Source: Caldilineaceae bacterium SB0661_bin_34 (lineage in GTDB: Bacteria; Chloroflexota; Anaerolineae; Caldilineales; Caldilineaceae). From it: a DNA stretch of 64,000 bases. Positions 1 to 8,491 of the stretch are shown piece after piece. Under the pieces are notes generated by a model. The model saw nothing but the letters and a program-made list of their open reading frames with translations. It ran no database searches and had not been told where the DNA came from. Made by a program: the position numbers and the translations under genes. Numbering within the stretch: position 1 is the first letter of the stretch; each line of letters starts with the position of its first letter. The stretch is from positions 11,982-75,981 of the forward strand of contig VXMJ01000093.1 of NCBI GenBank assembly GCA_009841145.1. The letters run 5' to 3'.

Positions 1-2
1 CG

Positions 3-254
3 GATGCCTTGGAGGATGCCCGGCGTGAGGGTATCGAGCAGGGCGTTGAACAGGGGATCGAACAGGGGATTGAACAGGGGATTGAACAAGGGATTGAACA
101 GGGCATTGAACAGGGCATTGGCACCGTCGTGTGCAGGATGCTGGACCAGGGGATGGACTGGCAGGTTATCGAGCAGCTCACCGGCGTGGATGAAGCCCGG
201 TACCGGGAACTGACGCGGCCGGCAGCCAACGGAGCGAGTGGAGCATCCGATTGA
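3..254 (+). pseudogene. C-terminal piece of an Rpn-like protein, cut by the window edge
   Basis: The reading frame is open from the window edge to a TGA at 252-254. It encodes a Glu/Gln/Gly repeat tail (IEQG units), then MLDQGMDWQVIEQLTGVDEA, a small helical domain of the kind found at the C terminus of Rpn-type PD-(D/E)XK transposase/nuclease proteins. The nuclease core is not in the window, so it is either upstream or lost. A near-identical copy of this 3' end lies about 570-610 bp downstream. The family call is inference from the tail only. Confidence 0.5.
33..122 (+). repeat. 12-bp repeat coding for IEQG units
   Basis: Tandem 12-bp units of the type gggattgaacag encode repeated (I/V)EQG. 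The first copy of the duplicated gene end carries several more units than the second copy (about 661-682), so the array length has changed since the duplication. Confidence 0.8.
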
Positions 255-484
255 CAGGGTTGGGCTGGGGCCTGCTCCGTGTGCCTCACCGTGGCCCGTG
301 GCCGGTTGTTTCCGCAGCGTCCCCGTCCCGGGACCGCTGAATGGCTTCGGATGTGGCATGACGGCCCGGGGGCCATGCCGTGCCGCTTGCCATTTCGGCA
401 ACAACGGTGCCGGGGTGGCGGTTGGGCAGCCTTCGGCATGACCGATCCCTGCGGCTACTGTGCCACTTGACGGGTAGGGAGGAG

Positions 485-820
485 ATGGTGGACGAATACG
501 TGGACGAATTGAAACAGGCGGTTGGGGACATTGACCTGAGCCTGCTCGACGGCACGAACCCCTACGACCTGTTCCTGCTCGATAGGGCCAAGCAGAAGTT
601 CGGTCCCAAGCTGACGGATGCCTTGGAGGATGCCCGGCGTGAGGGTATCGAGCAGGGCGTTGAACAGGGAATCGAACAGGGCATTGGCACCGTCGTGTCC
701 AGGATGCTGGACCAGGGTATGGACTGGCAGGTCATCGAGCAACTCACCGGCGTGGATGAAGCCCGGTACCGGGAACTGACGTGGTCGGCAGCCAACGGAG
801 CGAGTGGAGCATCCGATTGA
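485..820 (+). CDS. Short Rpn-like tail protein (probable remnant)
   Basis: 111 codons starting at an ATG directly preceded by a strong purine tract (gggaggag), which is why I prefer it over the upstream start in the ORF track. The product MVDEYVDELKQAVGDID... continues through a short helical segment, about four (I/V)EQG units and the same MLDQGMDWQVIEQL tail as the upstream copy. It is much shorter than full Rpn/PD-(D/E)XK proteins (about 300 residues) and lacks any visible nuclease motif. It may be the remains of a nuclease gene or a stand-alone tail domain. Function unknown. Confidence 0.45.
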   Translation: MVDEYVDELKQAVGDIDLSLLDGTNPYDLFLLDRAKQKFGPKLTDALEDARREGIEQGVEQGIEQGIGTVVSRMLDQGMDWQVIEQLTGVDEARYRELTWSAANGASGASD

Positions 821-1672
821 CAGGGTTGGGCCGGGGCCTGCTCCATGTGCCTCACCGTGGCCCGTGGCCGGTTGTTTCCGCAGCGTCCCCGTCCTGGGAT
901 CGTTGCTTGGCGCCGGATGTGTGGCTTGACAGCCCCAGTGGCCATGCCGCGACTCCCGCCGTTTCGGCAACAACGGTGCCGGGAGGTGGTTGGGCAGCCT
1001 TCGGCATGACCGATTCCCGCGGCTACTGTGCCAACGGCACTGCTTCAGGTATGGATGCCTGTGGTGATCGCCATGAAGCTTAACTAAATCCGGTTCCGGG
1101 GATGCGCGCTGACAGCAGCTGTGTTGAAAGTCAAGTCCTTGGCAGACTCTGGGGAGGTATCCGCCAAGGCACGGCGAGAGGCAGGTAGCACCCCCAGCCA
1201 GCCCTCTTCGGTTCGGCCAGGATCCGGCACTGCCAGTCGTACCTATGTGCTCCCTGGTTTCGGGCTCCAGGATGCACACTGTTCCACACAATCCATCACA
1301 ATCGACAGTTGATTCGCTCAAACCCGGTGCCGTACCGGGCGCACTTGCTACCCGGCATCCGCACAAAACCGCCCAGGCCGGTGCTGTGTGCCCGACCCCT
1401 GTTCCTGCGGGCAGGCCGGCTGGAACGACGGGTTTCCACTCAAGACCTGTCCCATTGAAACCATCCGTCTGTCCTGTGGTATCACGGGTAGTACAATCTC
1501 GTGGTGCCGCGGGGCAACAGAGAGTGGCCGTAGTGAATGCCCCATGCCCGACACGTGGCCCGAAGCTCGGGGCGTCTTGGAAACCGGGACGGTCCGGCCA
1601 GGGCGCGATGCTCGGGCTCAGGGAAAACGCTGCTGCCCAATGGCCGCCGGCGGTTAACAGGGGGTGCAAACC
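821..1672. other. No gene recognised
   Basis: The first 220 bases belong to the tandem duplication. The rest has only overlapping shadow ORFs without family resemblance, and I see no RNA gene or clear regulatory structure. Confidence 0.5.
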
Positions 1673-2485
1673 ATGGCAGCGAGCACTGCCACCCAGGAAG
1701 AGTTCCTTCGGTTGTTGGACGAGAATGCTGAGTTCCGGCAGCAGGTGCGCCAACGCATCCTGAGCCAGGAGCTGATCGAGTTGCCGGAGCGGTTTGCCGT
1801 CTTCGCCAGTCGCGTGGACGAGTTCATCACCGAACAACGGGCAATCAATGCCGAGCAGCGGGAATTCAATGCCGAGCAGCGGGAATTCAATGCCGAGCAG
1901 CGGGCATTCAATGCCGAACAGCGGGAATTCAATGCCGAGCAGCGAGAAACCAACGCTGAACAGCGGGCATTCAATGCTGAACAGCGGGCATTCAATGCCG
2001 AACAGCGGGAAACCAACGCTCGCGTGGAGAAACGCTTGCAGGGCATCGCCGACGACATAGGCATGCTCAAGGGCAATGTAGCGGTCCGAGCCACACGTGA
2101 CAATGCCGAGAGGATCGTAGAACAGGTACTGGACCTGCATCCCCTTTCCATTCTCTCCAGGTCGGAGCTGGTAGCCATGCTGAGACCCAAGGCATCCGAG
2201 ATCGAGCGGACTTGGAGGCACAGTTTCTACCGTGCCGATTTGGTGATGCAGTGCGAAGCCGACGACGGAACTGTGCACTACATGGCCGCCGAGGCTTCCT
2301 ACACGGCCGACCGGCGAGACACTGACCGGGCCCTGCGCAACGCGGGCTTGCTGACACGGTGTACCAACGCCCCTGCGCATGCCATCGTTGCCAGCGTGAG
2401 AAACGACCATGAAGTGCAGGCGCTGGTGGATGCCGGCAAGGTCCACTGGTTCCAGCTGACGAACCGGGACCTGACCCCGGACTAG
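1673..2485 (+). CDS. Coiled-coil protein with C-terminal PD-(D/E)XK-like domain
   Basis: About 270 residues. I place the start at the ATG at 1673 (MAASTATQEEFLRLL), three codons inside the track's GTG. Residues 1-45 are helical. Residues ~55-115 are a run of seven-residue NAEQR(E/A)F units, predicted to form a long coiled coil. Next comes VEKRLQGIADDIGMLKGN. The C-terminal ~100 residues (YRADLVMQ, YMAAEASYTADRRDTDRA) look like the D...E-x-S core of predicted restriction-endonuclease-like proteins often annotated DUF3782 or 'coiled-coil nuclease' in cyanobacteria and Chloroflexota. Substrate unknown. The gene stands alone. The coiled coil is encoded by a DNA minisatellite, so its length is probably variable between strains. 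Confidence 0.7.
   Translation: MAASTATQEEFLRLLDENAEFRQQVRQRILSQELIELPERFAVFASRVDEFITEQRAINAEQREFNAEQREFNAEQRAFNAEQREFNAEQRETNAEQRAFNAEQRAFNAEQRETNARVEKRLQGIADDIGMLKGNVAVRATRDNAERIVEQVLDLHPLSILSRSELVAMLRPKASEIERTWRHSFYRADLVMQCEADDGTVHYMAAEASYTADRRDTDRALRNAGLLTRCTNAPAHAIVASVRNDHEVQALVDAGKVHWFQLTNRDLTPD
1831..2019 (+). repeat. 21-bp minisatellite inside the coiled-coil gene
   Basis: Eight to nine 21-bp units of the type aatgccgagcagcgggaatt, some identical to neighbours, coding one heptad (FNAEQRE) each. Units are exact multiples of three, so gain or loss keeps the frame and changes coiled-coil length by one heptad at a time. Confidence 0.9.
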
Positions 2486-3193
2486 TGCCGACCGGAACCA
2501 TGGCTTCGGACTGGAGAGTGCAAGGCACGGACTGACACCGGCGGAGTAGGGGCCGGCCTCGGAGCGTTGGTGCAACCCGCCTGGGAGCCGCGTACAGACC
2601 CTCACCGCCCTGTAGGGTGGGCTCCGGGTCTTGCAGATGTTGCTGCATAAGCCCAATTTCGTCGGAAGGCATATGGGCTCCGGCCGTAACCTGGCCAGTC
2701 AGGTCCAGGTGGAGGCCGACGAATGCCGCTGCGGGGACCAGGTCACGACCGGTACCCGAAGCCTCATTCCGGCTTGCCTGCCAAGGCTGTCTGTCCTCCT
2801 GCTGAAGGCGGCGCGTCGGCGCCGGAGCGTCGAAAACGTCCATCATGGGGGTCATGGGCGTCATCTTTCTCAGGGATGACAGCCGCATCTCCACGAGGCC
2901 GACCGTCCCCAACATGGCCATCCTCAAACACATCGCTCACAGCACTCTCAGATCCGAATAGCGGAGTTTGCCCGCTGTCCGGGATCCAACATCACATCAA
3001 ACTGCTAGGCATTGCGCCGGAACCCGCTCAAGTCCCGGCTCACTGCCCAACCTGTCGACCATGAGGAACCGTTGCGCTTGCCTTGCCTCCTGTTCCTGTC
3101 GACACAATCTGTCATCACGGTAGGAACTTACTTGACTAATTTTAGAACACATGTACCATACTATCTGGTGTTCACCATCGGGAGACATGTGTC
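2486..3193. other. No gene recognised; upstream region of the pilin cluster
   Basis: No ORF here has a recognisable family, credible start and sensible composition. The last ~80 bases (taggaacttacttgactaat and onward) are more AT-rich than the surroundings and probably hold the promoter of the Flp pilin gene. Confidence 0.5.
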
Positions 3194-3352
3194 ATGTTCA
3201 GGGAGTTTCTGTTCGGAACCAAGGCCGACATGGTCGAAAGGGGTTTGATCCTGGCCGCCATCGTGGCCACCGCTATGGCTGCGTGGACGACGCTGGGCGG
3301 CAACATCAGGGACCAGATCCAGGCAATCAGCACTCAGATCACCGGTGGGTAG
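3194..3352 (+). CDS. Flp-type pilin, 52 residues (missing from the ORF track)
   Basis: The ATG at 3194, with ggaga upstream, opens a 52-codon frame: a short basic N terminus, then ADMVERGLILAAIVATAMAA and WTTLGGNIRDQIQAI. This is the layout of Flp/Fap pilins: a short leader, a Glu a few residues into the mature protein, one hydrophobic helix and a TLGG-like turn. The family forms the filament of Tad/Flp pili after processing by a prepilin peptidase. The next gene is TadE-like and starts within ~15 bp, supporting an operon. Assembly ATPase and platform genes (tadA, tadB, tadC) are not in this window. Confidence 0.8.
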   Translation: MFREFLFGTKADMVERGLILAAIVATAMAAWTTLGGNIRDQIQAISTQITGG

Positions 3353-3365
3353 TGATCCCTTGGCC

Positions 3366-3794
3366 ATGACAGCCTTCAAGTCATCTGCACGGTCGCCTTG
3401 CCTGTACTCCTCCTCAAGGGGAGACATGGTTGAGGCGGCCGTCACCATGCCCCTGCTGCTGCTGGTGACCTTTGCCCTGATCAACTTCGCTTTGGTCGGG
3501 CACGCCCGGAACTCCGCGCAGAATGCCGCCAACCACGGTGCCCGGGTGGGTGCGGTGACCGCATCCGGTGCGGGCTCGGCCGCCAGGCAGGAAGCCGAAC
3601 GCCTGATGGCCAACTGTTTCTGCACCTACTCGGTGACCGTGAGTGCAGTCAACGCTCCGGGGGGCACGGTCATGGTGGTTGTGGCTTGGACCGTGCCCAG
3701 TTACATGGACGGCTTCCTGCAAGTAATGGGCGGCTCCGCGCAGGGCGATTTCAGCGGAACCGTCTCGGCCTCCCATCGCAAGGAGGGGTGGTAG
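3366..3794 (+). CDS. TadE-like pilus assembly protein
   Basis: 142 residues from the ATG at 3366. A GTG at 3345 overlapping the pilin stop is the alternative start. The N terminus has the TadE signature: a short cytoplasmic stretch, then GDMVEAAVTMPLLLLVTFAL and INFALVGHARNSAQNAANHG, a single membrane helix preceded by the Glu of the pseudopilin-like motif. The remainder is a small extracytoplasmic beta-rich domain with one NCFC motif. TadE-family pseudopilins are minor components needed for Flp pilus assembly. Sits between the Flp pilin and a second Tad-like gene and is probably cotranscribed with both. Confidence 0.75.
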   Translation: MTAFKSSARSPCLYSSSRGDMVEAAVTMPLLLLVTFALINFALVGHARNSAQNAANHGARVGAVTASGAGSAARQEAERLMANCFCTYSVTVSAVNAPGGTVMVVVAWTVPSYMDGFLQVMGGSAQGDFSGTVSASHRKEGW

Positions 3795-3801
3795 GGGCGG
3801 G

Positions 3802-4242
3802 ATGGTCAAGTTTGTCATCGGCCGCCAGGCCGACATGGTGTGGTCCGCACTCCTGTTCATCACCATCTTCCTACCCTTGGCCAGCCTGTCCGTCGATGTT
3901 CCCGAATACTTCAGGGTGGCCACGCTCCTGCAAGGAGCGCTGGATGCCTCTGCCCAGCAGGCGGTCAACGACTGTCTGGATCTCGAGGGGTTCAGCCGAA
4001 CGGGAACGGCAAGGCTGAAGTCAGCCTGCATTCAACAAGCGGCAGGTCAGCGCTTTCGTTCGGAAACGTCCAGTCTCGCGACCGGGGGGCACAGTCCGGT
4101 GCTGATGTCCGTTGCATGCTCGAACGAGTGCCGGTCCCTGCAAGTGCGGGGCGTGGTCTCCACCAGAGTGTTCTTCTCCATGTCCCCCCGGATTCGCATG
4201 GTCCGGGAGGCCCGGTCCGATGTCCGCATGGTGCATGGCTGA
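3802..4242 (+). CDS. TadE/TadG-like minor pseudopilin
   Basis: 146 residues, ATG at 3802 after a purine-rich tract (aaggaggggtggtaggggcg) that overlaps the end of the previous gene. The N terminus (GRQADMVWSALLFITIFLPL) has the polar-then-hydrophobic helix of TadE/TadG proteins. Next comes SVDVPEYFRVATLLQGALDA, which resembles the start of the Tad domain where a helix packs against the pilus. The rest is extracytoplasmic with a Cys-x3-Cys (CSNEC). The usual TadG von Willebrand domain is absent, so it is a short TadG-like or second TadE-like protein. Role by context: Flp pilus assembly. Confidence 0.65.
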   Translation: MVKFVIGRQADMVWSALLFITIFLPLASLSVDVPEYFRVATLLQGALDASAQQAVNDCLDLEGFSRTGTARLKSACIQQAAGQRFRSETSSLATGGHSPVLMSVACSNECRSLQVRGVVSTRVFFSMSPRIRMVREARSDVRMVHG

Positions 4243-4245
4243 CCC

Positions 4246-4698
4246 ATGCAGGTACGGTTTGACCTGTCCCTGGTCCGTGTTCGAATTCGTCATGCCGTGG
4301 TGGCCGCCGTGTCCTGCGCCTGTGTCCTGACCGGGTTGCTTGGCTTCGCGGTGACCGCCCCGATGGAGTCACCCCAAGTTCTGGTTCCGGCGCGCTGGAA
4401 GGCCCTGCAGGCCAAGTTGGCGGTACAGCGCGAAGTTGAAAGCCTGGCTGTGGACTTGGCTTACCTGGCCGGCCTGCTCCGGGAGGGCTCCGCCGACTCT
4501 GTGCAGGTGACATTGGTTGCACAACGGCTCCGTGCTCGATATCGGGAAGGCGAGCCAGCTACGGCTGCAGCCCGTGCCGCGGTCGTCACCGCGGCCGAAA
4601 CCGCCGTCAGGGAAGTACAAGGCGCAGCTTCACCCCGCGAAGTCGTGGCGGCGCTTGAAAACGCAAGGTTGAAGTTGAACCGTGTCACGCAACCATGA
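4246..4698 (+). CDS. Membrane-anchored helical protein of the pilin cluster, unknown
   Basis: 150 residues, three bases after the TadG-like stop. A basic N terminus is followed by one membrane helix (AVVAAVSCACVLTGLLGFAV) and then ~110 residues of Ala/Arg/Glu-rich helix. I recognise no family. Its stop overlaps the next start (ATGA), so it is probably translationally coupled to the following gene and belongs to the same operon. A pilus-associated or periplasmic scaffold role is possible from context only. Confidence 0.6.
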   Translation: MQVRFDLSLVRVRIRHAVVAAVSCACVLTGLLGFAVTAPMESPQVLVPARWKALQAKLAVQREVESLAVDLAYLAGLLREGSADSVQVTLVAQRLRARYREGEPATAAARAAVVTAAETAVREVQGAASPREVVAALENARLKLNRVTQP

Positions 4699-5546
4699 GT
4701 TGGCCTACCGAACTTCCATCTCCCGCACCGGCTACCCATTGCCTCGGGTCTGAAGAACATTCGGAATACACAACTCTGTTCACTCGGATTGGTGCCCGCG
4801 GCTGGTCCGCGTTGGTCTCCTACAGCGAGTCGTGGTCCGAGTCGGAGCTTGGAGCCTGGCCTGCACCCGGTTCCCCGCTCGCGGTGCTGCGCGGTCTGGA
4901 CCTCATCGGTTTCGAGCAACTGCCGGCCGGAGCCGCCGGAACCATCTCGGTTCTCTACCTTACGCCCGCAGGACGCAGACGCCTGTTGGGGATGCGATTG
5001 TCTCCCGTCCACACCGAATACGAACGGCTACGGGACAGGTGGGGAACTCGGACCGAGGAACATCATGGCCAGGTCATCCTGTTTGCAACCTTGGCTCGCC
5101 GATTCGGATACCACGCCGAGGTGGGGGTCGCAGCTCCTGGTCAACGACTGTTTGCCGATGTGAAGTTGACCAGGGAGGACGGAACCGAGGCCTGGTGCCT
5201 GGTGGAATCCGGATCACATCGGGATACGCACCCCCTTGACCGCTGGCGCCAGCTGGGTCGATGCCAGCCGTTTCTGCCCCTGGTCGCGCCTGACCGGAAA
5301 ACAATGAACCAGCTCGGGGAACAGGCGCGGCCCCACATCTACAGGGTTCGCCTGACGAACCTGGATGAATTGCTCCTCACTGTCGACAGTGGCAACAGCC
5401 GGCTGTGGCTAACCGATGTAAACCGGTTTCGCGACGCTGACCTCGGACGCAATCGGGTTGTTCCGGGATTGAGGAGCAGGCTTGACTTCCAGTTCCAGGG
5501 CCATGTCCGGGCCCGTGCAGCTCACTGTCGTCAATACAGCGTTTGA
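4695..5546 (+). CDS. Cytoplasmic protein with winged-helix and nuclease-like regions, unknown
   Basis: 283 residues, starting in an ATGA overlap with the previous gene. Residues ~60-100 (LDLIGFEQL, ISVLYLTPAGRRRLLG) look like a winged-helix 'beta wing plus terminal helix'. Residues ~120-180 (HGQVILFATLARRFGYHAEV, LFADVKLT, WCLVESGS) have the hydrophobic-D...E-x-G pattern of replication-relaxation or PD-(D/E)XK-like proteins that sense or cut DNA. This combination resembles replication-relaxation family proteins of mobile elements. No signal peptide. The link to a pilus cluster is unexplained. Family call is tentative. Confidence 0.55.
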   Translation: MSWPTELPSPAPATHCLGSEEHSEYTTLFTRIGARGWSALVSYSESWSESELGAWPAPGSPLAVLRGLDLIGFEQLPAGAAGTISVLYLTPAGRRRLLGMRLSPVHTEYERLRDRWGTRTEEHHGQVILFATLARRFGYHAEVGVAAPGQRLFADVKLTREDGTEAWCLVESGSHRDTHPLDRWRQLGRCQPFLPLVAPDRKTMNQLGEQARPHIYRVRLTNLDELLLTVDSGNSRLWLTDVNRFRDADLGRNRVVPGLRSRLDFQFQGHVRARAAHCRQYSV

Positions 5547-6120
5547 CGCGCAACAGACGTTTGAGGTGTGTCATGGCGAACTGTCATGAACCCCGCGTCC
5601 CCGGCGCTGTTTCACTTTCGTTGCGTTTGGTCCGCACCCATCGGCATCCCCCGCGCCCAAAGATGCACCGGAGTGGTCACCCGGTGCCGCCATGGCGGTG
5701 CGGCCTGCGCGTCGCGGGCGCCACGGCCTGGCTCCACGTGCTCGGCGACGACACCCCTACGTACCCAACACCTGAGTTGGCGCGGCGAGGTGTGGAAGCA
5801 TGTGCGACCCCTGCGGTCCCTGCCGGGATCGAATGTGGATCAGGGCCGGAGAAGCAATCCTCCCATGGCCCAGAATCCCGAAGGGCAAGCTTGGTCCGGA
5901 TGCTTGCAATTGCATCGCGGGCCATGACCGGCCGATTCGGAAACCCGTCCTTCAAGGTGAAGACCTCGAGGCAACAATGAGACAACTGCTTCAACAAGTA
6001 GGATAGCCGCCCGCAACGAGTGGCTGTCTTCACTCCAGGAACCTTGGACGGCCTTGGGACTGTCCGGCACCCGTCCCACTTCAGGTTGCCTTGTGGTTCA
6101 GACGCGAGACCGCCCGCGGT
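5547..6120. other. Intergenic; no gene recognised
   Basis: Convergent gap between the pilin cluster and P1. It carries the hairpin at 6002-6028 downstream of P1. The ORFs listed in the track here have no recognisable features. Confidence 0.5.
6002..6028 (-). terminator. Hairpin downstream of P1, degenerate
   Basis: On the minus strand, gacagccac...ggcggctatc can form an imperfect stem followed by tacttgttg. It lies ~95 bp beyond the P1 stop and matches the position and core sequence of the hairpins behind P2 and P3. Confidence 0.4.
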
Positions 6121-7437
6121 CTATTTGAACACCGTGAACTCGGTGACGTATGCGTTCGTCACGGAAGTACCGGTATTGGCATAGTCGGTGACGGAACTGA
6201 TATTCGCCTCTTTGTCTACTGGACGCACGGTGAGCGAGGCGACCGGACTGATGATTGTGCCCCTGTCGTTGACAGCCCATGCCGTGAACTTGTAGGTCTC
6301 GTCACTGGCAAGCATGTCGATGGGAAAATCCCGATGCTCATCCGGAGCCAATGCAAAGATGAGGCTGTCAACGTCTGGCGGCGGTGCGTTGATAAAGGAC
6401 AGACCTTGATTGGCAGGAGTGATCGTATTGGGTGTGAAGGGCAGGCTGGACAGATTCTGCATCGCAACGGAAATCTTGCCGCCATCGTTAATCCTGACGT
6501 TGCTGAGAACCCTGTCGTCGTTGGCAAGGTTGGAGGCACTTGATCCAGGGGTGGTTTTTCCCACAGTCAGCGCAGTTTGATAGCTGGCCTCGGATGCCAC
6601 GGTGGCCACATCGTCTGCTCCAGGCACCACGTCGCCACCTTCGTCGGTGATCCGCATGATGTAGGCATCGAAGTCCGCATCCTCGTAGGGCCCCGCATCC
6701 GACTTGTAGGGTCTGCCGTCTGCTTGCTTCTCGGTGTTGGCCAAGCCGATCCTCAACCTCGCCGTGCGCGGCCTGGTCAGCAAGCCATCCGCCCTGTAGT
6801 TTCCGAAGCGTTCGTTGTAACCCACGTAGTAAAAGGTGCCAACCGGCACCAACTTAAAATGGACAAAGCCGCTGCTTTCAATCACAGTGATGTCAGTCGT
6901 GTAAGCCGGCGCGGACAGACTCTGGTGGACACGCACCTCCAGGATGTCGCTGATGAGGTGGCCGCCGTCCGGGGTATCGACCACAATCGCCATCTGGACC
7001 TTTACCTCGGTACCGGTCTTGACGTCGGTGAAGGTGGTCTTTCCCGCACCCAGCGACAAAGTTCTGGTGTCGAGGTCGTCGCCGTCGTCCAGGATGACCA
7101 CGAGGGATGCGTTGAATGTGTTGGGACCCAGACCCCAGGCCAGACCCCAGGTCGCCGGATCGGTGGTCGTCCACGCTACGTTGACTTCATCCTCAGCGTC
7201 GGCATCGCGGGCTACCGTCAAGTCTGCAATCTGGCCTTCCCGAAAGCGGGTTCCGTGGGGGCAGTCCGAGTAGTCATCGTCGAACAGGTCGCCAGTCGCG
7301 AGGCTGCCTCCGCTGATCACGGCCAACCCCAGAAGTGTCAGCAAGGCACTCCGGAGCAAGGTTCTTCCGGTCACCGTGGGGCTTCCCGTCGTACCGGTCG
7401 TGCGGACGGGTTTTGGCATTGCATTCCAAGCGTTCAC
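6121..7437 (-). CDS. P1, secreted protein of an unrecognised three-member family
   Basis: 438 residues (GTG start; an ATG six codons in is an alternative). The N-terminal signal peptide contains LLRSALLTLLGLAVISGGSL. The family block that follows is GDLFDDDYSDCP, GQIADLTVARD, DEVNVAWTTTDP and WGLGPNTF, then a beta-rich body with YYVGYNERFGNYR and YIMRITDEGGDVV. A C-terminal FnIII-like stretch (DEHRDFPIDMLASDETYKFT, AWAVNDRGTIISPVASL) ends in EFTVFK. Two paralogues lie at 8492-9928 and 19631-21076. Acidic Asp-rich loops could bind calcium. P1 lacks the ~40-residue mid insert seen in the other two and duplicates WGL. An exported surface or extracellular protein is the safest reading; function unknown. 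Confidence 0.75.
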   Translation of the reverse strand: MNAWNAMPKPVRTTGTTGSPTVTGRTLLRSALLTLLGLAVISGGSLATGDLFDDDYSDCPHGTRFREGQIADLTVARDADAEDEVNVAWTTTDPATWGLAWGLGPNTFNASLVVILDDGDDLDTRTLSLGAGKTTFTDVKTGTEVKVQMAIVVDTPDGGHLISDILEVRVHQSLSAPAYTTDITVIESSGFVHFKLVPVGTFYYVGYNERFGNYRADGLLTRPRTARLRIGLANTEKQADGRPYKSDAGPYEDADFDAYIMRITDEGGDVVPGADDVATVASEASYQTALTVGKTTPGSSASNLANDDRVLSNVRINDGGKISVAMQNLSSLPFTPNTITPANQGLSFINAPPPDVDSLIFALAPDEHRDFPIDMLASDETYKFTAWAVNDRGTIISPVASLTVRPVDKEANISSVTDYANTGTSVTNAYVTEFTVFK

Positions 7438-8491
7438 GGGAAGTATCCGTCACGGTCAAGTGGGTTGGGGTCAACGGCGCGATGATTGGTCGGAAGGCAG
7501 GGAGCACGATGGCAACCAGCTTCCCGATCCGGTGGAGGGGGGCATGGCCCAATGCCCTGATGCACCCGAAATCGTTTCGTTTCGGGTTGGGGACCGGCAG
7601 GGATCTCGCGCCGAACCGGTACCTCGTCCGATGACCTACTTGCCGGGATCGGACGTCAACCGCCTCTGGACGTTGCGCCCACAGCCGTTTCACCGTTTCA
7701 CGAAGGCTGTCTCCGATGGCCCAATCACCGCCGACCACGTCGATGGAGACGATCTCCCGTGGCGGTCCGTCCTGACCTGCGCCCAGACTTCCCGCTCGTG
7801 GATCTCGTCGTCCGGACGAGCGGTCCTTTCCTTCCGGCGGGTGAACGCAATGTGCTTCGACGATTGCGTGGGCGCCGGGATGGATGCGGGACGCATGCCA
7901 TTCCCCAAGACCCGCCAGTCAATGGCCGATTCTATACCGACTACTTGCATGTACGCAACTCGCATGGGCACAAAGTTATGAATGTAGGCGATTGGCACTC
8001 CATATGGATAACAAAGAGAAGTTCCTGAAGTCCAGCGTGGCGAGTGGGGCTTCGGGACGGATGGGGACCGGATGCAGGCCTTCGTCGTCGGCTAGGCCGA
8101 CGGTGGACGCGATGAACCCACGCAGGGCCCCTGCGGCTCCTGCGCAGGCACGGACCCAAGGCCACCACAACGGCGGCAGGCCCGCCTCTACGCCTACGGC
8201 ACCGTGGGCGTGTGTTCCCGGTTCCGAGGACGAGTTTCGGAGCCTTGAAAGCCCATTCCTGTTCCCAACTGCCGCGTCCCCTATTGGAAGGCGGTGGCCC
8301 TGGCCTGAGACAAGCGCACGGAACCTGTCCCACGCGCGGAAGATGCCGATAACGATCTGGAACCAAAATCAACGAGATTGAAACAGTGCCAAAGCCGAGA
8401 ATAGCTTGCCTTCCTGGTGGATCTATGCTATAAGGAGCCAATCAAGCGCCGGCACGCCGCCGCACTACGTTGACACCCTTGGAGCCGCGCT
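7438..8491. other. Divergent intergenic region between P1 and P2
   Basis: About 1 kb without a credible gene. It must contain the promoters of P1 (leftward) and P2 (rightward). A solo transposon end lies at 8362-8390. Long ORFs here are frame shadows without domain features. Confidence 0.5.
8362..8390 (+). repeat. Solo inverted-repeat end of the composite-transposon IS
   Basis: Contains atcaacgagattgaaacagt and ends in gcc, matching the right terminus of the IS at 52577-53616 over about 30 bp (27 of 30). Similarity stops immediately inside, so only the terminus survives, or it is the end of a related short element. The partner end was not found nearby. Confidence 0.65.

Larger units (their letters stand above)
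3..1040. repeat. Imperfect tandem duplication of a ~470-bp gene end plus 3' flank
   Basis: Sequence 3-470 (coding tail, stop, then non-coding flank) recurs at 617-1040 with scattered substitutions and a different number of IEQG units. The match continues well beyond the stop codon, for example accgtggcccgtggccggtt in both flanks, so this is a segmental tandem duplication and not just two related genes. Confidence 0.8.

Noticed and set aside
1831-2019. CRISPR-like tandem repeat
   Set aside because: Units are contiguous 21-mers without spacers and encode a coiled-coil heptad.
455-2656. 733-residue minus-strand ORF
   Set aside because: Runs antisense through the duplicated Rpn-like gene and the coiled-coil gene; its repeats (FPLFGIECPL) are the reverse reading of the 21-bp minisatellite. 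Shadow.
7376-7981. 201-residue plus-strand ORF between P1 and P2
   Set aside because: Begins antisense to the P1 start and shows no protein features.
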